Shown one piece after another: positions 28,401 through 37,124 of a stretch of DNA of 64,000 nt. A program made the position numbers and the translations under genes. The stretch is from NCBI GenBank assembly GCA_017640665.1, contig JAEPQE010000001.1:513262-577261 (forward strand). Direction: 5' to 3'. How positions within the stretch are numbered: position 1 is the first letter of the stretch; each line of letters starts with the position of its first letter. The notes under the pieces are model-generated. The model was not told where the DNA came from. It ran no database searches and saw nothing but the letters and a program-made list of their open reading frames with translations. Origin of the DNA: Balneolaceae bacterium (GTDB taxonomy: Bacteria > Bacteroidota > Rhodothermia > Balneolales > Balneolaceae).

Positions 28401-28703
28401 AGCATCTGCATCTAAGTGGGCAACTACATATACATCACCTGATGCTAACATTGTGCCTGCTGGAAATCTAAGCGTATCGTTATAAGGATTTCCATTGAAA
28501 TTCCCTAAAACAATATAATTTCCAAGGTCTACAGCTTGGTCAGTTGGATTAAAGATTTCAAACGCTTTATTGTCACCAGAACCTTCAATGTATTCTGAAA
28601 AAAATAAGCCTTTCTCTTGTGCATTTACAGCACCAAAACTGAGTAATAGAGCGAATGTTATGAACACTGCTTTATTAACTCTTTCAATTGTAACTTTAAG
28701 CAT
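25458..28703 (-). CDS. Large secreted lamin-tail/OB-fold protein with T9SS sorting domain
   Basis: A 1081-residue secreted protein. The signal peptide ends at AVNAQ. Residues 30-215 form a lamin-tail domain (LFFSEYIEGSGDNKAFEIFNP, then YIVLGNFNG, TLLDVFGDP). There are then OB-fold-like segments (FTRGDVVTFTGSLGYFN), Ig-like segments, a second OB-like region near AWSGVFVDESNG and a T9SS type A domain (QQNYPNPFNPTT to RKMMLIK). Lamin-tail plus OB modules often accompany extracellular nucleases, but no nuclease motif is present here. It is likely displayed on the surface or released. It is 12 bases downstream of the other T9SS cargo gene. Confidence 0.9.
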   Translation of the reverse strand: MLKVTIERVNKAVFITFALLLSFGAVNAQEKGLFFSEYIEGSGDNKAFEIFNPTDQAVDLGNYIVLGNFNGNPYNDTLRFPAGTMLASGDVYVVAHLDADAAITSEADTLVQNPFAGGSSFMTVFNGDDARGLFHVSGTDTTLLDVFGDPSEDPGSAWNVAGVSGGTRDHTLVRKPNFESGNTVPLASFGANEVFSEWIVSDQDDFSNIGSHEAGGVAFSIRELNRYREVTEFSVAGVESHPLAGETVEFTAVIVSYPKSSGLSNPQDNNNDGVTDAISRIHVFVTDTSAVTRGRAGMSLQIVETDYTTIDQFTRGDVVTFTGSLGYFNATAQFDVESVNLLGSVNEEFPEYAELLNPWEISVSDINDFTDGALSMKFESYSLYIGSYVKFNGAIVSNVSFGDRNSGGRSDWALNQDGSRIYIYDTSLRLRNDHAIGNEGYLVDYNARRLDSLDGEFVPPSAGANVDVSGFITYNGDDPDGLVPSGNGALSINPFEEGVVWLNNSRFVDGQDLGGGQIFSWPNDIVVNGLPAVFSNVALSDSNVTSETAVTVTATIVAVDGKTLTGVELIYTAGEVTDSLTMTASGDVYSATLPTFDGGTPVNFTIEATDSDGLVGVAPLSGTYSFFVKGDAVASIAAIQETSDGLPGDSPVAGVGAIDASITATVTTSALNDGYITIQDRAAAWSGVFVDESNGMEALEEGDMVLITELSVSEAFGVTEVEVLAFEELTANTQMDTLAITGLTTQEVRSNYEPYEGVMVKFDDVKVLTNQADGSSDFGEWEFGSRQGGGAADTLEVGDGLRFDDRSSRFSSSVNENIKLDATFESLTGVIYFSFSNPKMIGGNPDWFVSEDFTIPFRNFALDQPADEATVVVTGDVSPTWEPTTDFDGNDVTYEWVLYTADTSEVIVAVPSNNEGADTTVTLAFATVDGLLAGAGLEVGGTADFVWNVRVTDGSADTVAVSTFADGEFTPIYYSLTLERGVQTSNEDLDGVPDKFELQQNYPNPFNPTTNIQFSLPEASRVTLNVYDMLGRKVATLLDRKQLNAANHAVKFDASALASGMYIYRIEAGSFVSTRKMMLIK

Positions 28704-28715
28704 ATATTGATTGAT

Positions 28716-30848
28716 TTATTTTATGATTACTATTTTACCTGTTTGAACCTCTCCTGAAGCTATATCTTTCACGGTATACAGGTATAAACCCGTGGTTAAG
28801 ATTTGATTGGCATTAGATTGGATATCCCATGCATGCTCACCACCGGGAAGAACCCGGGGATCATCACTGAAACTTGAATACCAATCGATATCACCATCAT
28901 AAGTTTCCGAATTGTGAGTAAAGTCTGCAATAATATCTCCAGCAATTGTATAAATCCTTACTTCTGCTTTTGCTGGCAAATTATAGAAATAGAGTTTTCT
29001 TTCGCCTTCCTGATTACCATCCCAAGCTGCATTAACTCGATATGGATTAGGGTATACTCCTACTTCAAATTGCCTTTCACTACTTCCAAAATTCTCATTA
29101 ACAGGGGTCCCCGGAAAAACCCGTACTGCATTAACGTTTGGACTACTTTCAAGGCTTTCAATTTCAAATACTTCACTTCCTTTATCAAAAGCAGTAACTG
29201 ATAGCTCATATTGCCAGCCACTAAGTAGCCCTTCGATTTCATAGCCATAGTAATAAGTCACCCCATCAATAGTTACAGGTTCTTCTAATTCAATTTCATC
29301 AAAACCAGTATTAAATCCTTCATCATTCCCCGGTATATCAAACTCCCTAATTAATCTGGAATTCGGATTTATATCTTCCCCTAAATCAGAACTATATACC
29401 CTGTACCCTTCAAAATCCATCTCTCCGGAAACTCGGTCAACTGATTCTTCTGCTGTTTTATCCCATAAAAGCGTGACTTTACCAGCGTCTAACTGAACTA
29501 ACATTTTTGGGCTGTCAGGCGGTGTAGGAAATAAGTATCTAGTAAGTTGACCATTCTCATCGGTATCTTCACCCGGATCGAGTACTCCATTGTTATTTTT
29601 ATCCTCTCCGCGGAATACCTGATTAATCGAATTAATTGTTTGAACTAAATTAACCCTGGTTTCTTCATTATCATCATCTTTGGCTGCAAGCCCCTGAAAT
29701 TCATCTGGTTTTAATGCTGCTGAAAAGGCCATATATACAGTTATAGTTTCACCGGGCTCCACTTGAGTAAATGGCCCTATTGAAATAAATGAAATATAGT
29801 TACCCCCAGCTTCCTGTCCATCCGTTCTAAGCTGTTGCCGAATTGTAGACCCGTCTGTAGTCACCGAATCGAGTGGAAACCTGGATGACATACGCTCATA
29901 GCGCTGAAGATCATTATTGGGGCTATCGTAAACCCCGGTTCCCGCACTAAACAACCAGTAACTCGGATCTACAAAAGGAGGATTTAAACCTTCATCTTGT
30001 AGATATTCTTCATTTGAAGGGTGGAAATACTCTCCTCTGTATTCAGCCCCAATGATAGACATTGCACCATAGGTATTAATAGAAGGGTTATCCGGTGAAC
30101 CTGCATCAAAAGCGTATGTTGTGTACAGAGAATCTAAATAACCCAGGCCGTTCTTATTGAAAAACTCCCCACCTGTTTCAGTAGCTGTATTAACATTCCT
30201 TACCACCAGATCTGCATACATCCCAACAAATACACTATCCCATGTAGCTGCACTAGAATAAAGTCCACTGTTGTTTGTAATATCATAACGCAGAATGGTA
30301 AAGTTTTCTGTAAATGGGAAACCCCAATTATAACTCTCCAGTCTAACATCAGCATAGAGAGGTGTATCGTGACCACTTATTGGTGTCCCGTTGATGTCTC
30401 TACGTTGATCAGAAAATTCAGCGATTATATCCTGTTCGCCTACAGAGAACGGAGAGAAAAACTCATCATTAGGATTTGTACTCCTTCGCCCAAGCGGTTG
30501 ATCTCCGGTAAACTCGAAACCCGCAGCACCTCGCGTATATCCACCACTTGTTGTAACAGAAGCGGTAGATACTCTTAATTGTGAGTTATTATAAAGCGCA
30601 CCTATCCAAATACCTGCTTCAAAAAGATGTTCGGTACCTGTATCGCTGGGGTAGCGCATACTCGAACCACCTTCAGGATTGTTACGAACATCAGGCTTCC
30701 CAAGTATACCATAGTTGGTTATAGAGAGTCCTAAAATACCTGCATCTGTTTCTGCTCTTTCAAATGAGGCTTGTGCTAGTACCTGTTCGCTTATTGTGAT
30801 CGAAGCTAGTAGCACAAAAACTGTTTTCAGAAAATATTTTGCTAACAT
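28716..30848 (-). CDS. Secreted protein with T9SS-like C-terminal domain, function unknown
   Basis: A secreted protein of about 710 residues with a signal peptide ending VLAQ, an N-terminal domain rich in aromatic and glycine motifs (GILGLSITNYGILGKPDVRNNPEGG), a calcium-binding-like DKNNNGVLDPGEDTDENG stretch, a fibronectin-like segment and a C-terminal FlgD-like/T9SS domain (VGVYPNPYR, then TGLYLYTVKD and a final KIVIIK). The start is placed at the ATG at 30848; the frame opens three codons earlier with TTG. No enzymatic motif is recognised. This architecture is frequent upstream of TonB receptor operons in Balneola-like genomes, which fits its place as first gene of the surface locus. Confidence 0.87.
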   Translation of the reverse strand: MLAKYFLKTVFVLLASITISEQVLAQASFERAETDAGILGLSITNYGILGKPDVRNNPEGGSSMRYPSDTGTEHLFEAGIWIGALYNNSQLRVSTASVTTSGGYTRGAAGFEFTGDQPLGRRSTNPNDEFFSPFSVGEQDIIAEFSDQRRDINGTPISGHDTPLYADVRLESYNWGFPFTENFTILRYDITNNSGLYSSAATWDSVFVGMYADLVVRNVNTATETGGEFFNKNGLGYLDSLYTTYAFDAGSPDNPSINTYGAMSIIGAEYRGEYFHPSNEEYLQDEGLNPPFVDPSYWLFSAGTGVYDSPNNDLQRYERMSSRFPLDSVTTDGSTIRQQLRTDGQEAGGNYISFISIGPFTQVEPGETITVYMAFSAALKPDEFQGLAAKDDDNEETRVNLVQTINSINQVFRGEDKNNNGVLDPGEDTDENGQLTRYLFPTPPDSPKMLVQLDAGKVTLLWDKTAEESVDRVSGEMDFEGYRVYSSDLGEDINPNSRLIREFDIPGNDEGFNTGFDEIELEEPVTIDGVTYYYGYEIEGLLSGWQYELSVTAFDKGSEVFEIESLESSPNVNAVRVFPGTPVNENFGSSERQFEVGVYPNPYRVNAAWDGNQEGERKLYFYNLPAKAEVRIYTIAGDIIADFTHNSETYDGDIDWYSSFSDDPRVLPGGEHAWDIQSNANQILTTGLYLYTVKDIASGEVQTGKIVIIK

Positions 30849-30922
30849 ATAAATCAAAAATACAAATCTATCTAACCAAGTACACCTTTTTGATTCTCAA
30901 TTTTACACTTCCATAACATTGG

Positions 30923-31606
30923 CTAGTTTATTGCTCTTTTATAGAACTCTATCAACTTTTTTTGGGGTGTACCCAGATAGAATCGAATTAAAACGATTGT
31001 AAAAATCAGTTGCAATTTCAAAATCCCAACCTGCCTGTACTTTCGTGCTGATGTGACAACCTGTTTTGGAAGTATAGTAAATGATGCCTTTTTCTTTATC
31101 CGGCGAACAATATCTTGATCTTCCATCACTATGAACTGCTCATTAAACCCTTTCAGCTTTTCAAACAGAGACTTTTTGATGAATAAGCTTTGATCACCGA
31201 ACCGGAAGAAATCGATATCAAATCGTGTAAACCAGCAATAAAATTTTAGCAAAGGGTGATCATCATCAAATGATAATCGATAACAACCCGCTTTGTCACC
31301 GTTCGAGAGTGAACCAATAATATCATCCAGGAAAGCCTTTGGAGGATAGGTATCGGCATGAAGAAAATACAACATATCTCCTATTGCATGTTTAGCTCCG
31401 AAGTTCATTTGAGCGGCCCTTCCTTGCTTTGGGGTTTCTATAACAACTGCACCTTTCCTTTGCGCTATTTCTTTTGTCGAGTCTGTGCTCCCCCCATCTG
31501 ATATTATAATTTCAATCTCATCTTTTGGAGCATCGGCTTTCAGATAGGATATCAACTCCCCGATTGATTCCTCCTCATTAAAGGTTGGAATAATAATACT
31601 AATCAT
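30923..31606 (-). CDS. TIGR04283-type family 2 glycosyltransferase (arsenosugar-type)
   Basis: A GT-A fold glycosyltransferase of 227 residues. MISIIIPTFNEEESI opens the nucleotide-binding strand, IIISDGGSTDST carries the first acidic motif, and MLYFLHADTYPP has the DxD-like metal site. A hydrophobic helix lies near the C-terminus. The family is annotated as arsenosugar biosynthesis-associated. It overlaps the following TIGR04282-type gene by eight bases, the standard pairing. No arsM or other arsenic gene is next to it, so arsenosugar synthesis itself is unproven. Confidence 0.9.
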   Translation of the reverse strand: MISIIIPTFNEEESIGELISYLKADAPKDEIEIIISDGGSTDSTKEIAQRKGAVVIETPKQGRAAQMNFGAKHAIGDMLYFLHADTYPPKAFLDDIIGSLSNGDKAGCYRLSFDDDHPLLKFYCWFTRFDIDFFRFGDQSLFIKKSLFEKLKGFNEQFIVMEDQDIVRRIKKKASFTILPKQVVTSARKYRQVGILKLQLIFTIVLIRFYLGTPQKKLIEFYKRAIN

Positions 31607-32210
31607 TTGTATTAAATCTCTCTTTCACCTTTTCCCAGTCTTCTATAGTATCTACATCATTTAATTTTGGCAGCAAAGATACCTTGGCGTATGAATTTCT
31701 GGCTTTGGTAAATGTTTGTGAAAGTACACTCTCCGTGCTCCAATCTATTCCATCAAAAATTTCAGGAATGAATTTCGACATTCCAATCAGGTAATACCCT
31801 CCATCTTCAGCTGGTCCAATAACCAAATCTATTACTCTGAGTTTCTCAAAAGCCTGATCTATAATTTCAGTGGTTAACTCTGCACAATCACTACCGATTA
31901 GTACCACCTTCTGTTTTGCCGATTCACTAAAGCTTTCTTTAAAAGCTTGTTTCATTCGTTCTCCAAGATTCGACCCGGATTGAAGTTTTTTGATAAAGAA
32001 GCCTTCACTCCACTGATCATTATGGTCTACAAACTTTGAATACCATACTTCTTTTTGAGCCTCTACATCCAGCACCAGATTTTTTGTATAGCCCAATAGC
32101 TTTTCATAAACAAATAACGCTTTTTCCTGCCCTACTGATACCGCTAACCTGGTTTTAACAGCCCCTTTCTCGGGGTTTTTCACAAAAATTTTTATTGTTT
32201 TACTCGGCAT
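31599..32210 (-). CDS. TIGR04282-type glycosyltransferase (DUF2064)
   Basis: A 203-residue nucleotidyl/glycosyl-transferase-like protein: KIFVKNPEKGAVKTRLA is the nucleotide-binding loop, VVLIGSDCAELT the metal-binding strand and IGPAEDGGYYLIGM the family hallmark. It is the upstream partner of the TIGR04283 gene in a two-gene operon; the pair occurs together in many aquatic bacteria. The specific sugar product is unknown here. Confidence 0.92.
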   Translation of the reverse strand: MPSKTIKIFVKNPEKGAVKTRLAVSVGQEKALFVYEKLLGYTKNLVLDVEAQKEVWYSKFVDHNDQWSEGFFIKKLQSGSNLGERMKQAFKESFSESAKQKVVLIGSDCAELTTEIIDQAFEKLRVIDLVIGPAEDGGYYLIGMSKFIPEIFDGIDWSTESVLSQTFTKARNSYAKVSLLPKLNDVDTIEDWEKVKERFNTND

Positions 32211-32304
32211 TGTAATCTCGCTAAAATTAGTTCTTTTAGAAAATGGAACTTAAACATCTCAAAGTACTTTAATGAGATAAATACCTAATAACTACAACTA
32301 ACTT

Positions 32305-32784
32305 ATGAATATTAAGAAAACACTTTTATACACTACCGTATTAGCTTTTTTTGCTATCACTCTTTCAATAAACACTCAAGCACAAACTAAAGCTGACCGA
32401 GGGCAAAGTGCATTGGGAATAATGATTGGCGACCCAACTGGTGTTTCGTTCAAACACTGGACGAGTTCGAATACCGCATTTGATGCCGGAGCGGCCTGGT
32501 CCCTTGAAAATAATGATGCCATCAGTCTTCATGGAGATTACCTATGGCATTCCTATTTTGATGTAGACAAAGGAAACTTTGCATTTTATTATGGAATTGG
32601 TGCAAGAGCTCTTTTTATTGAAAATGCTGATTCAAGAATTGGAGCACGAGTTCCTTTGGGATTCAATTATCTTTTTGAAGATGCTCCGCTAGACTTATTT
32701 GTTGAAATTGCACCAATCGTGGATCTAGTCCCCGATACTGATCTTAACGGAGATGGCGCAATCGGTCTGAGATATTACTTCTAG
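32305..32784 (+). CDS. Small outer-membrane beta-barrel protein
   Basis: A 159-residue exported protein. A signal peptide ends at TQAQ, followed by GIMIGDPTGVSFKHW and eight or so alternating strands ending in GAIGLRYYF, with the terminal aromatic typical of outer-membrane proteins. It is probably an eight-stranded barrel. No ligand is known. It is a lone gene between two minus-strand genes, with its stop one base from the convergent MBL hydrolase stop. Confidence 0.85.
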   Translation: MNIKKTLLYTTVLAFFAITLSINTQAQTKADRGQSALGIMIGDPTGVSFKHWTSSNTAFDAGAAWSLENNDAISLHGDYLWHSYFDVDKGNFAFYYGIGARALFIENADSRIGARVPLGFNYLFEDAPLDLFVEIAPIVDLVPDTDLNGDGAIGLRYYF

Positions 32785-32785
32785 A

Positions 32786-33652
32786 TCACTCAATGGGCAG
32801 GAGCATATCCTGCCCTTCTTTTACAAAGCTTATCTCTTCGAACTCAGTTCCAAATTCGTTCTTTACCCGCTTATCTAACTCTGCCAAGTATTTATCCGAA
32901 CTATCGGGATCATGATGAGTTAAAAGAAGCTTGCCTATTCCTAAACCTTTTGTTTTATCAATTACGTTCTCCCAGCAAGAATGCCCCCAACCTTGTCGCT
33001 TCTGATGTTGTTTGAAATTAAACTGAGCATCATGTATTAGTACATCAGCATTTGCGACGAATTCCTGAAAATCAGCAATAAACTTTTTTGTACTAGGCTC
33101 ATCGTCAATAGGTAATTCATTATCAGGAGCAAATACAATTACTTTTCCACCGATTTCAAACTTATACATCGCCGTTTGAACAGTGTGTTTCGCCCACATA
33201 TAATCAACTGAAAAACCTTCGAAGTTTATTTTTCCGGGATGAAATGTCTCGCAGTTCATATCAGCTTCAAGCATATCTATGGTAACAGGAAAGAACGTAT
33301 TCGACATGTGCCCCTGAAGTATTTCTTTGCAGCCTGCACCATCCTGAGGCGGCAAATATACACGAAACCAACTCTCGGCATCATAAAATGGCTTGAAAAA
33401 TGGGAATCCTTGTAAGTGATCCCAGTGAGGGTGTGTTATAAAGATTCTTCCTTTATTACCACTTCGCGAAGCATGCAATTTATTCCCTAAATTTCTAAGT
33501 CCGGTCCCGCAATCAACGATAAGCAACTCGGGAATCAATTCTGACTCTAACTGTAGGCATGTAGTATTACCACCGAATACCATATTTTCGGCATTGGCGC
33601 ATGGAGTAGAACCTCGTACTCCCCAAAATTTTATTTTTATACTGTTAGTCAA
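32786..33652 (-). CDS. Metallo-beta-lactamase-fold hydrolase
   Basis: A 288-residue metal-dependent hydrolase. It has the opening KFWGVRGSTPCA, the zinc motif THPHWDHLQG (HxHxDH), VIVFAPDNE, a later DVLIHDAQF and LLLTHHDP. The opening and spacing match the phosphodiesterase/PhnP-like branch of the MBL family, including proteins with cyclic-nucleotide phosphodiesterase activity, but the substrate is not determined. Confidence 0.9.
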   Translation of the reverse strand: MTNSIKIKFWGVRGSTPCANAENMVFGGNTTCLQLESELIPELLIVDCGTGLRNLGNKLHASRSGNKGRIFITHPHWDHLQGFPFFKPFYDAESWFRVYLPPQDGAGCKEILQGHMSNTFFPVTIDMLEADMNCETFHPGKINFEGFSVDYMWAKHTVQTAMYKFEIGGKVIVFAPDNELPIDDEPSTKKFIADFQEFVANADVLIHDAQFNFKQHQKRQGWGHSCWENVIDKTKGLGIGKLLLTHHDPDSSDKYLAELDKRVKNEFGTEFEEISFVKEGQDMLLPIE

Positions 33653-33771
33653 TAATTAGTGTATGTATACAAAAAACAAGCCGCCGGATTAAACGTTAAA
33701 CCCCGAATGCTTTTTTTGCCTCTGGGAAAAAGCCATGTCAAGATTGTAAATTTTTTTTAAAACTTAAACTG

Positions 33772-35814
33772 TTATTCTTCTTCGCCCCCCGCTTTGATAT
33801 CCCTGATCAATCTCTTTAGTTCCGAAGTTTTTTCTTTTTTCTTCGCAACCTTAGCTTCCGCTTTATCTATTTTATCCTGAAGCTCATCCCTAAGCTTATT
33901 GCCTTTATTGGTTGGCTTAAAGTACGTTTTTGCCTCTTGATATTGGATCGTTTCAGACTCAAGTTTTGAAATTTCCTTCTTCAGAGAATCAAGCTCTTTT
34001 TGATACTTGATAATTTCTTTCCGATCTGCTGGCTCAATTCCTTCTGAAGCTAGTTTTCTTTCCATCCCTAAATCTGAGCCTGAAGATCTGTAACGATCGT
34101 AAATTACATCGCAAACCTCACGGTATTGCTTCCAAATTTTATTTTTAAACTTGATGGGGACATGACCAATTTTTTTGAACTCAGCCTGAATTTTCTTTGC
34201 TTCTTCAACAGCCAAAGCCGGATCATCACCTTCAGATAGCTCTTTTAGTTTGCCGATCAACTCATTTTTCTTCGCAAGATTCTCTTTATGGTCTTTTCGT
34301 ACATCTTTAAAATGATCCCGACGGTTGTCGTAAAAAACATCCATCGCACCTTTAAATTTCTTCCATATCTTGGATGATTTTTTTCGGGGAACCGGTCCTA
34401 TCTTCTTCCACTCACCCATCAGCTTTTGCATTGCCTGGTGGCCTTCCTCAAAATCTTCGGTCTCCTGAACGGCTTCAGCCTGCTCGATCAGTTTTAGCTT
34501 CTTTTCAAGGTTTTCCTGCTCCTGATCCCTAAGCACATCAATATTCTCGGACTTCTTTTCGTTGAACGCATCAGTCGCAGCTTTAAATTTCTCCCAAAGC
34601 TCGTTCTCTTCTTTCTGAGGAAGGTTCCCTGTTTTCTTCCACTGGTTATGCAATTTGTTTACTCTTCGGGCAGCAATTGCAATATCTTTCTCATCAAGCA
34701 GGGCCTCTGCTTCTTTAATCAACTTCTTTTTCTTTTCCAGCGATTTTTCGACGGATTTCCTGTACTCTTTATCATGCTTAAAACGAAGCTGGCTGAACGT
34801 GTCCTGTGCTTCATTGAAGTGGTCCCAGGCTTGTTGATTCTTCTCTACCGGAACCCTTCCTACTTTTCGCCATTGGATCAGCAAGTCATGAAACTCTTTA
34901 TTCAGCTCATCAAAATCGGCCTTATCCGCCGTCACCTTTTCGTTAAGCGCGTCCATCTTTTCAAGGATAACTAGCTTCAACGTAAGATTTTCTTCCTCTT
35001 TTTGAAGCTTCTTTACCAGACGATCTACTTTATGACTTTCAAACTCTTCCATTAAAGCGCCAAAGCGGTCATTCAAAGCATCTACTTCGCCCTGTGGCAG
35101 TACTTTTATCGACTCCCATTTGCCACGAATCTGATTCACCTCTTTTGTAGCACTCCACTTCTCCTCATTAATAATGTCCGAGAATTGCTTAAGTAGTTCT
35201 TTCTTGGCTTCCAGATTTTCAGCTTTTCTTTTATTCAACTCTTCATAGTGAGCGCGCTTCTTCTCCTCGAAGTCACCTCTAAGCGTATTGAATTTCTGTA
35301 TGGCCTCTTTCGAAGTATCTTCCGATGGATCGGGGCCTTCCTCGATATGAAGAGCCAGATTAGCAAATTCATTTGAAACAAACGACCAGTCTTCCTGCTT
35401 TGCCAGCTCTTCTGCCTTAGCTAAAATTTCTGTATAAAATTTTACTGCATCCTTTTCTTCGGATTCCGACTGCTCTTCATCTTCTACTAATGCCGGTTCT
35501 TCAGTTGCAGCTTCTACTACCTCAACTTCTTCTTCAGCCTCAGTTGAAGCCTCTTCTTCATTTTCGTCTTCTTTAGTTTCGGGTAAAGCACTGGCTTCCT
35601 CGGAAGAGTTTTCAGTAGCGTTATCCTCCAATACTTCTTCAGGAACTTCTTTGATTGGCACTTCTTCTATTGAAGTTTCTGTTCCTTTTTTTTCTTCTGT
35701 AGCTGAAGATTCAACTTCCGAAGTTTTGTTTTCGGCTTGATCAGTTTCTTTATTGTCTTGCTCCAGGTTAGTCACAACTACCTTCCTTTCCAATTGTTCT
35801 ATTTTACGGCTCAT
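33772..35814 (-). CDS. DUF349 repeat protein with long acidic N-terminus
   Basis: A cytosolic protein of 680 residues. Residues 10-130 are rich in Glu, Ser and Thr, low-complexity and probably disordered. The rest holds at least five DUF349 repeats of about 70-75 residues recognised by W-x-x-x-G-x-x-P cores (WRKVGRVP, WKKTGNLP, WKKIGPVP, FKKIGHVP and WESIKVLP), followed by a C-terminal coiled coil. DUF349 function is unknown; the repeats are helical and lysine-rich. The ATG at 35814 is chosen because the nine codons before it open with a TTG and lie outside the low-complexity start. Confidence 0.92.
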   Translation of the reverse strand: MSRKIEQLERKVVVTNLEQDNKETDQAENKTSEVESSATEEKKGTETSIEEVPIKEVPEEVLEDNATENSSEEASALPETKEDENEEEASTEAEEEVEVVEAATEEPALVEDEEQSESEEKDAVKFYTEILAKAEELAKQEDWSFVSNEFANLALHIEEGPDPSEDTSKEAIQKFNTLRGDFEEKKRAHYEELNKRKAENLEAKKELLKQFSDIINEEKWSATKEVNQIRGKWESIKVLPQGEVDALNDRFGALMEEFESHKVDRLVKKLQKEEENLTLKLVILEKMDALNEKVTADKADFDELNKEFHDLLIQWRKVGRVPVEKNQQAWDHFNEAQDTFSQLRFKHDKEYRKSVEKSLEKKKKLIKEAEALLDEKDIAIAARRVNKLHNQWKKTGNLPQKEENELWEKFKAATDAFNEKKSENIDVLRDQEQENLEKKLKLIEQAEAVQETEDFEEGHQAMQKLMGEWKKIGPVPRKKSSKIWKKFKGAMDVFYDNRRDHFKDVRKDHKENLAKKNELIGKLKELSEGDDPALAVEEAKKIQAEFKKIGHVPIKFKNKIWKQYREVCDVIYDRYRSSGSDLGMERKLASEGIEPADRKEIIKYQKELDSLKKEISKLESETIQYQEAKTYFKPTNKGNKLRDELQDKIDKAEAKVAKKKEKTSELKRLIRDIKAGGEEE

Positions 35815-35894
35815 GCCTTCATTTTGATAATGGGAAATCAAGATAACATAACTCCGGCACTTTAAGCAACCTTCGTCCAGATTTCCAAAAATAT

Positions 35895-35921
35895 AAAAGC
35901 CGGCTCTGAAACCGGCTTTTT
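35895..35921 (-). terminator. Intrinsic terminator after mscS
   Basis: AAAAGCCGG pairs with CCGGCTTTT around an eight-base loop, seven bases beyond the MscS stop codon and before the DUF349 gene. The A and T flanks make it usable in both directions. Confidence 0.85.
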
Positions 35922-35927
35922 AAATTA

Positions 35928-36746
35928 TTAATTCACTTTATGTAAGTGTACGTCTGTTTGAGGGAATGGGATATTAAGACCTTCTTTATCAAAAGTTTTA
36001 TAGACCTCTTCATTCATTCTGAAATGAACTGCCCAATAATCTGCTGCATTTACCCATACACGTACAACAATATTAACAGAACTATCAGCTAATTCTGAAA
36101 CCGCCATGAAAGGCTCCGGATCAGAAAGTATTCGGTCATCTTCAGAGAGCAATCTTTTAAGCACTTCATAAGCTTTGTCAACATCGTCTCCGTATCCAAT
36201 GCCGAAAGTCCAATCTACCCGGCGAGTAGGCTGGGTTGAGTAGTTAGTTAATGATCCGGTAGCAAGCGGACCATTAGGAATAATCACCGTTTTATTGTCT
36301 GGTGTTGTTAAAATTGTGACGAAAATCTGAATTTCCTTTATTGTTCCTGTATGGCCTTGGGCATCAATAAAGTCCCCTACTTTATATGGTTTGAAGAGCA
36401 GAATCATTACTCCTCCGGCAAAGTTTTGCAAGGTACCAGACAGAGCTAAACCTACGGCAAGACCAGCAGCACCAAGTATCGCAATGAAAGAGGTCATTTC
36501 TACTCCCAGCATCCCCAGTGCTGTAATGTACACCATCACTTTAAGCAATATAGAAACCATACTTCGTAAAAATCCTCTCAACGATGGATCTACATTACTT
36601 TTTTCCAGCATTCTTCGAACCAGCCCAACAATCATTTTTACTATCCAAAGACCGATTACAAGAACTGCAATAGCCTTAATAAGTGCAGGACCATATTCAA
36701 GTACCACGCCCATCAACATTTCTGTATCAAAATTAAAATCTTCCAT
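35928..36746 (-). CDS. mscS: MscS-family mechanosensitive channel
   Basis: A small-conductance mechanosensitive channel of 272 residues. Three transmembrane helices occupy about 17-110. TM3 has the glycine/alanine pattern of the pore (GAAGLAVGLALSGTLQNFAGG), followed by the beta domain (KPYKVGDFIDAQGHTGTIKEI, IIPNGPL) and a C-terminal alpha/beta cage. It opens in hypo-osmotic shock. It is close to the E. coli MscS length (286). Confidence 0.93.
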   Translation of the reverse strand: MEDFNFDTEMLMGVVLEYGPALIKAIAVLVIGLWIVKMIVGLVRRMLEKSNVDPSLRGFLRSMVSILLKVMVYITALGMLGVEMTSFIAILGAAGLAVGLALSGTLQNFAGGVMILLFKPYKVGDFIDAQGHTGTIKEIQIFVTILTTPDNKTVIIPNGPLATGSLTNYSTQPTRRVDWTFGIGYGDDVDKAYEVLKRLLSEDDRILSDPEPFMAVSELADSSVNIVVRVWVNAADYWAVHFRMNEEVYKTFDKEGLNIPFPQTDVHLHKVN

Positions 36747-36794
36747 TTCTCCAGATGTTAGTTAGTATTAGGCATCAATAATAACATTCTAAAA

Positions 36795-36823
36795 TAAAAA
36801 AACCGCCCGTAGAGGCGGTTTTT
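36795..36823. terminator. Bidirectional terminator between csbD-like gene and mscS
   Basis: AACCGCC (36801-36807) pairs with GGCGGTT (36814-36820). It is flanked by an A-run on the left and TTT on the right, 25 bases beyond the mscS start on the upstream side and 25 bases past the CsbD-like stop, so it ends the csbD-like transcript. Confidence 0.8.
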
Positions 36824-36847
36824 ATAAAATGATATTTACTTAAAAGC

Positions 36848-37033
36848 TTATAGCTTTTCTATCTCACTTATAATTTCTTCTTTTGCTTTGCCCAGCTTTG
36901 TTTGCAGGCGACCTAACAACTCGTCTTCTTTTCCTTCGGCCATTGCTAAATCGTCATCAGTAAGTTGAGAGTATTTTTGCTTTAATTTCCCTTTAACTTC
37001 GTTCCAGTTTCCCTTGATTTTCAAATCGTTCAT
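36848..37033 (-). CDS. CsbD-family stress protein
   Basis: A 61-residue helical protein with the CsbD signature KIKGNWNEVKGKLKQKYSQLTDDDL and a following acidic helix (AEGKEDELLGRL). CsbD-like proteins are induced by general stress in many bacteria, but their activity is unknown. It is a single gene with its own terminator. Confidence 0.93.
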   Translation of the reverse strand: MNDLKIKGNWNEVKGKLKQKYSQLTDDDLAMAEGKEDELLGRLQTKLGKAKEEIISEIEKL

Positions 37034-37124
37034 TACAATAAGTTTTTTATTAATTGATATTTACTTCAATACTATAAACAAACTTTGGTCGAAATTGTTC
37101 CGGAAATTAATAAAGGAGGGCCGG

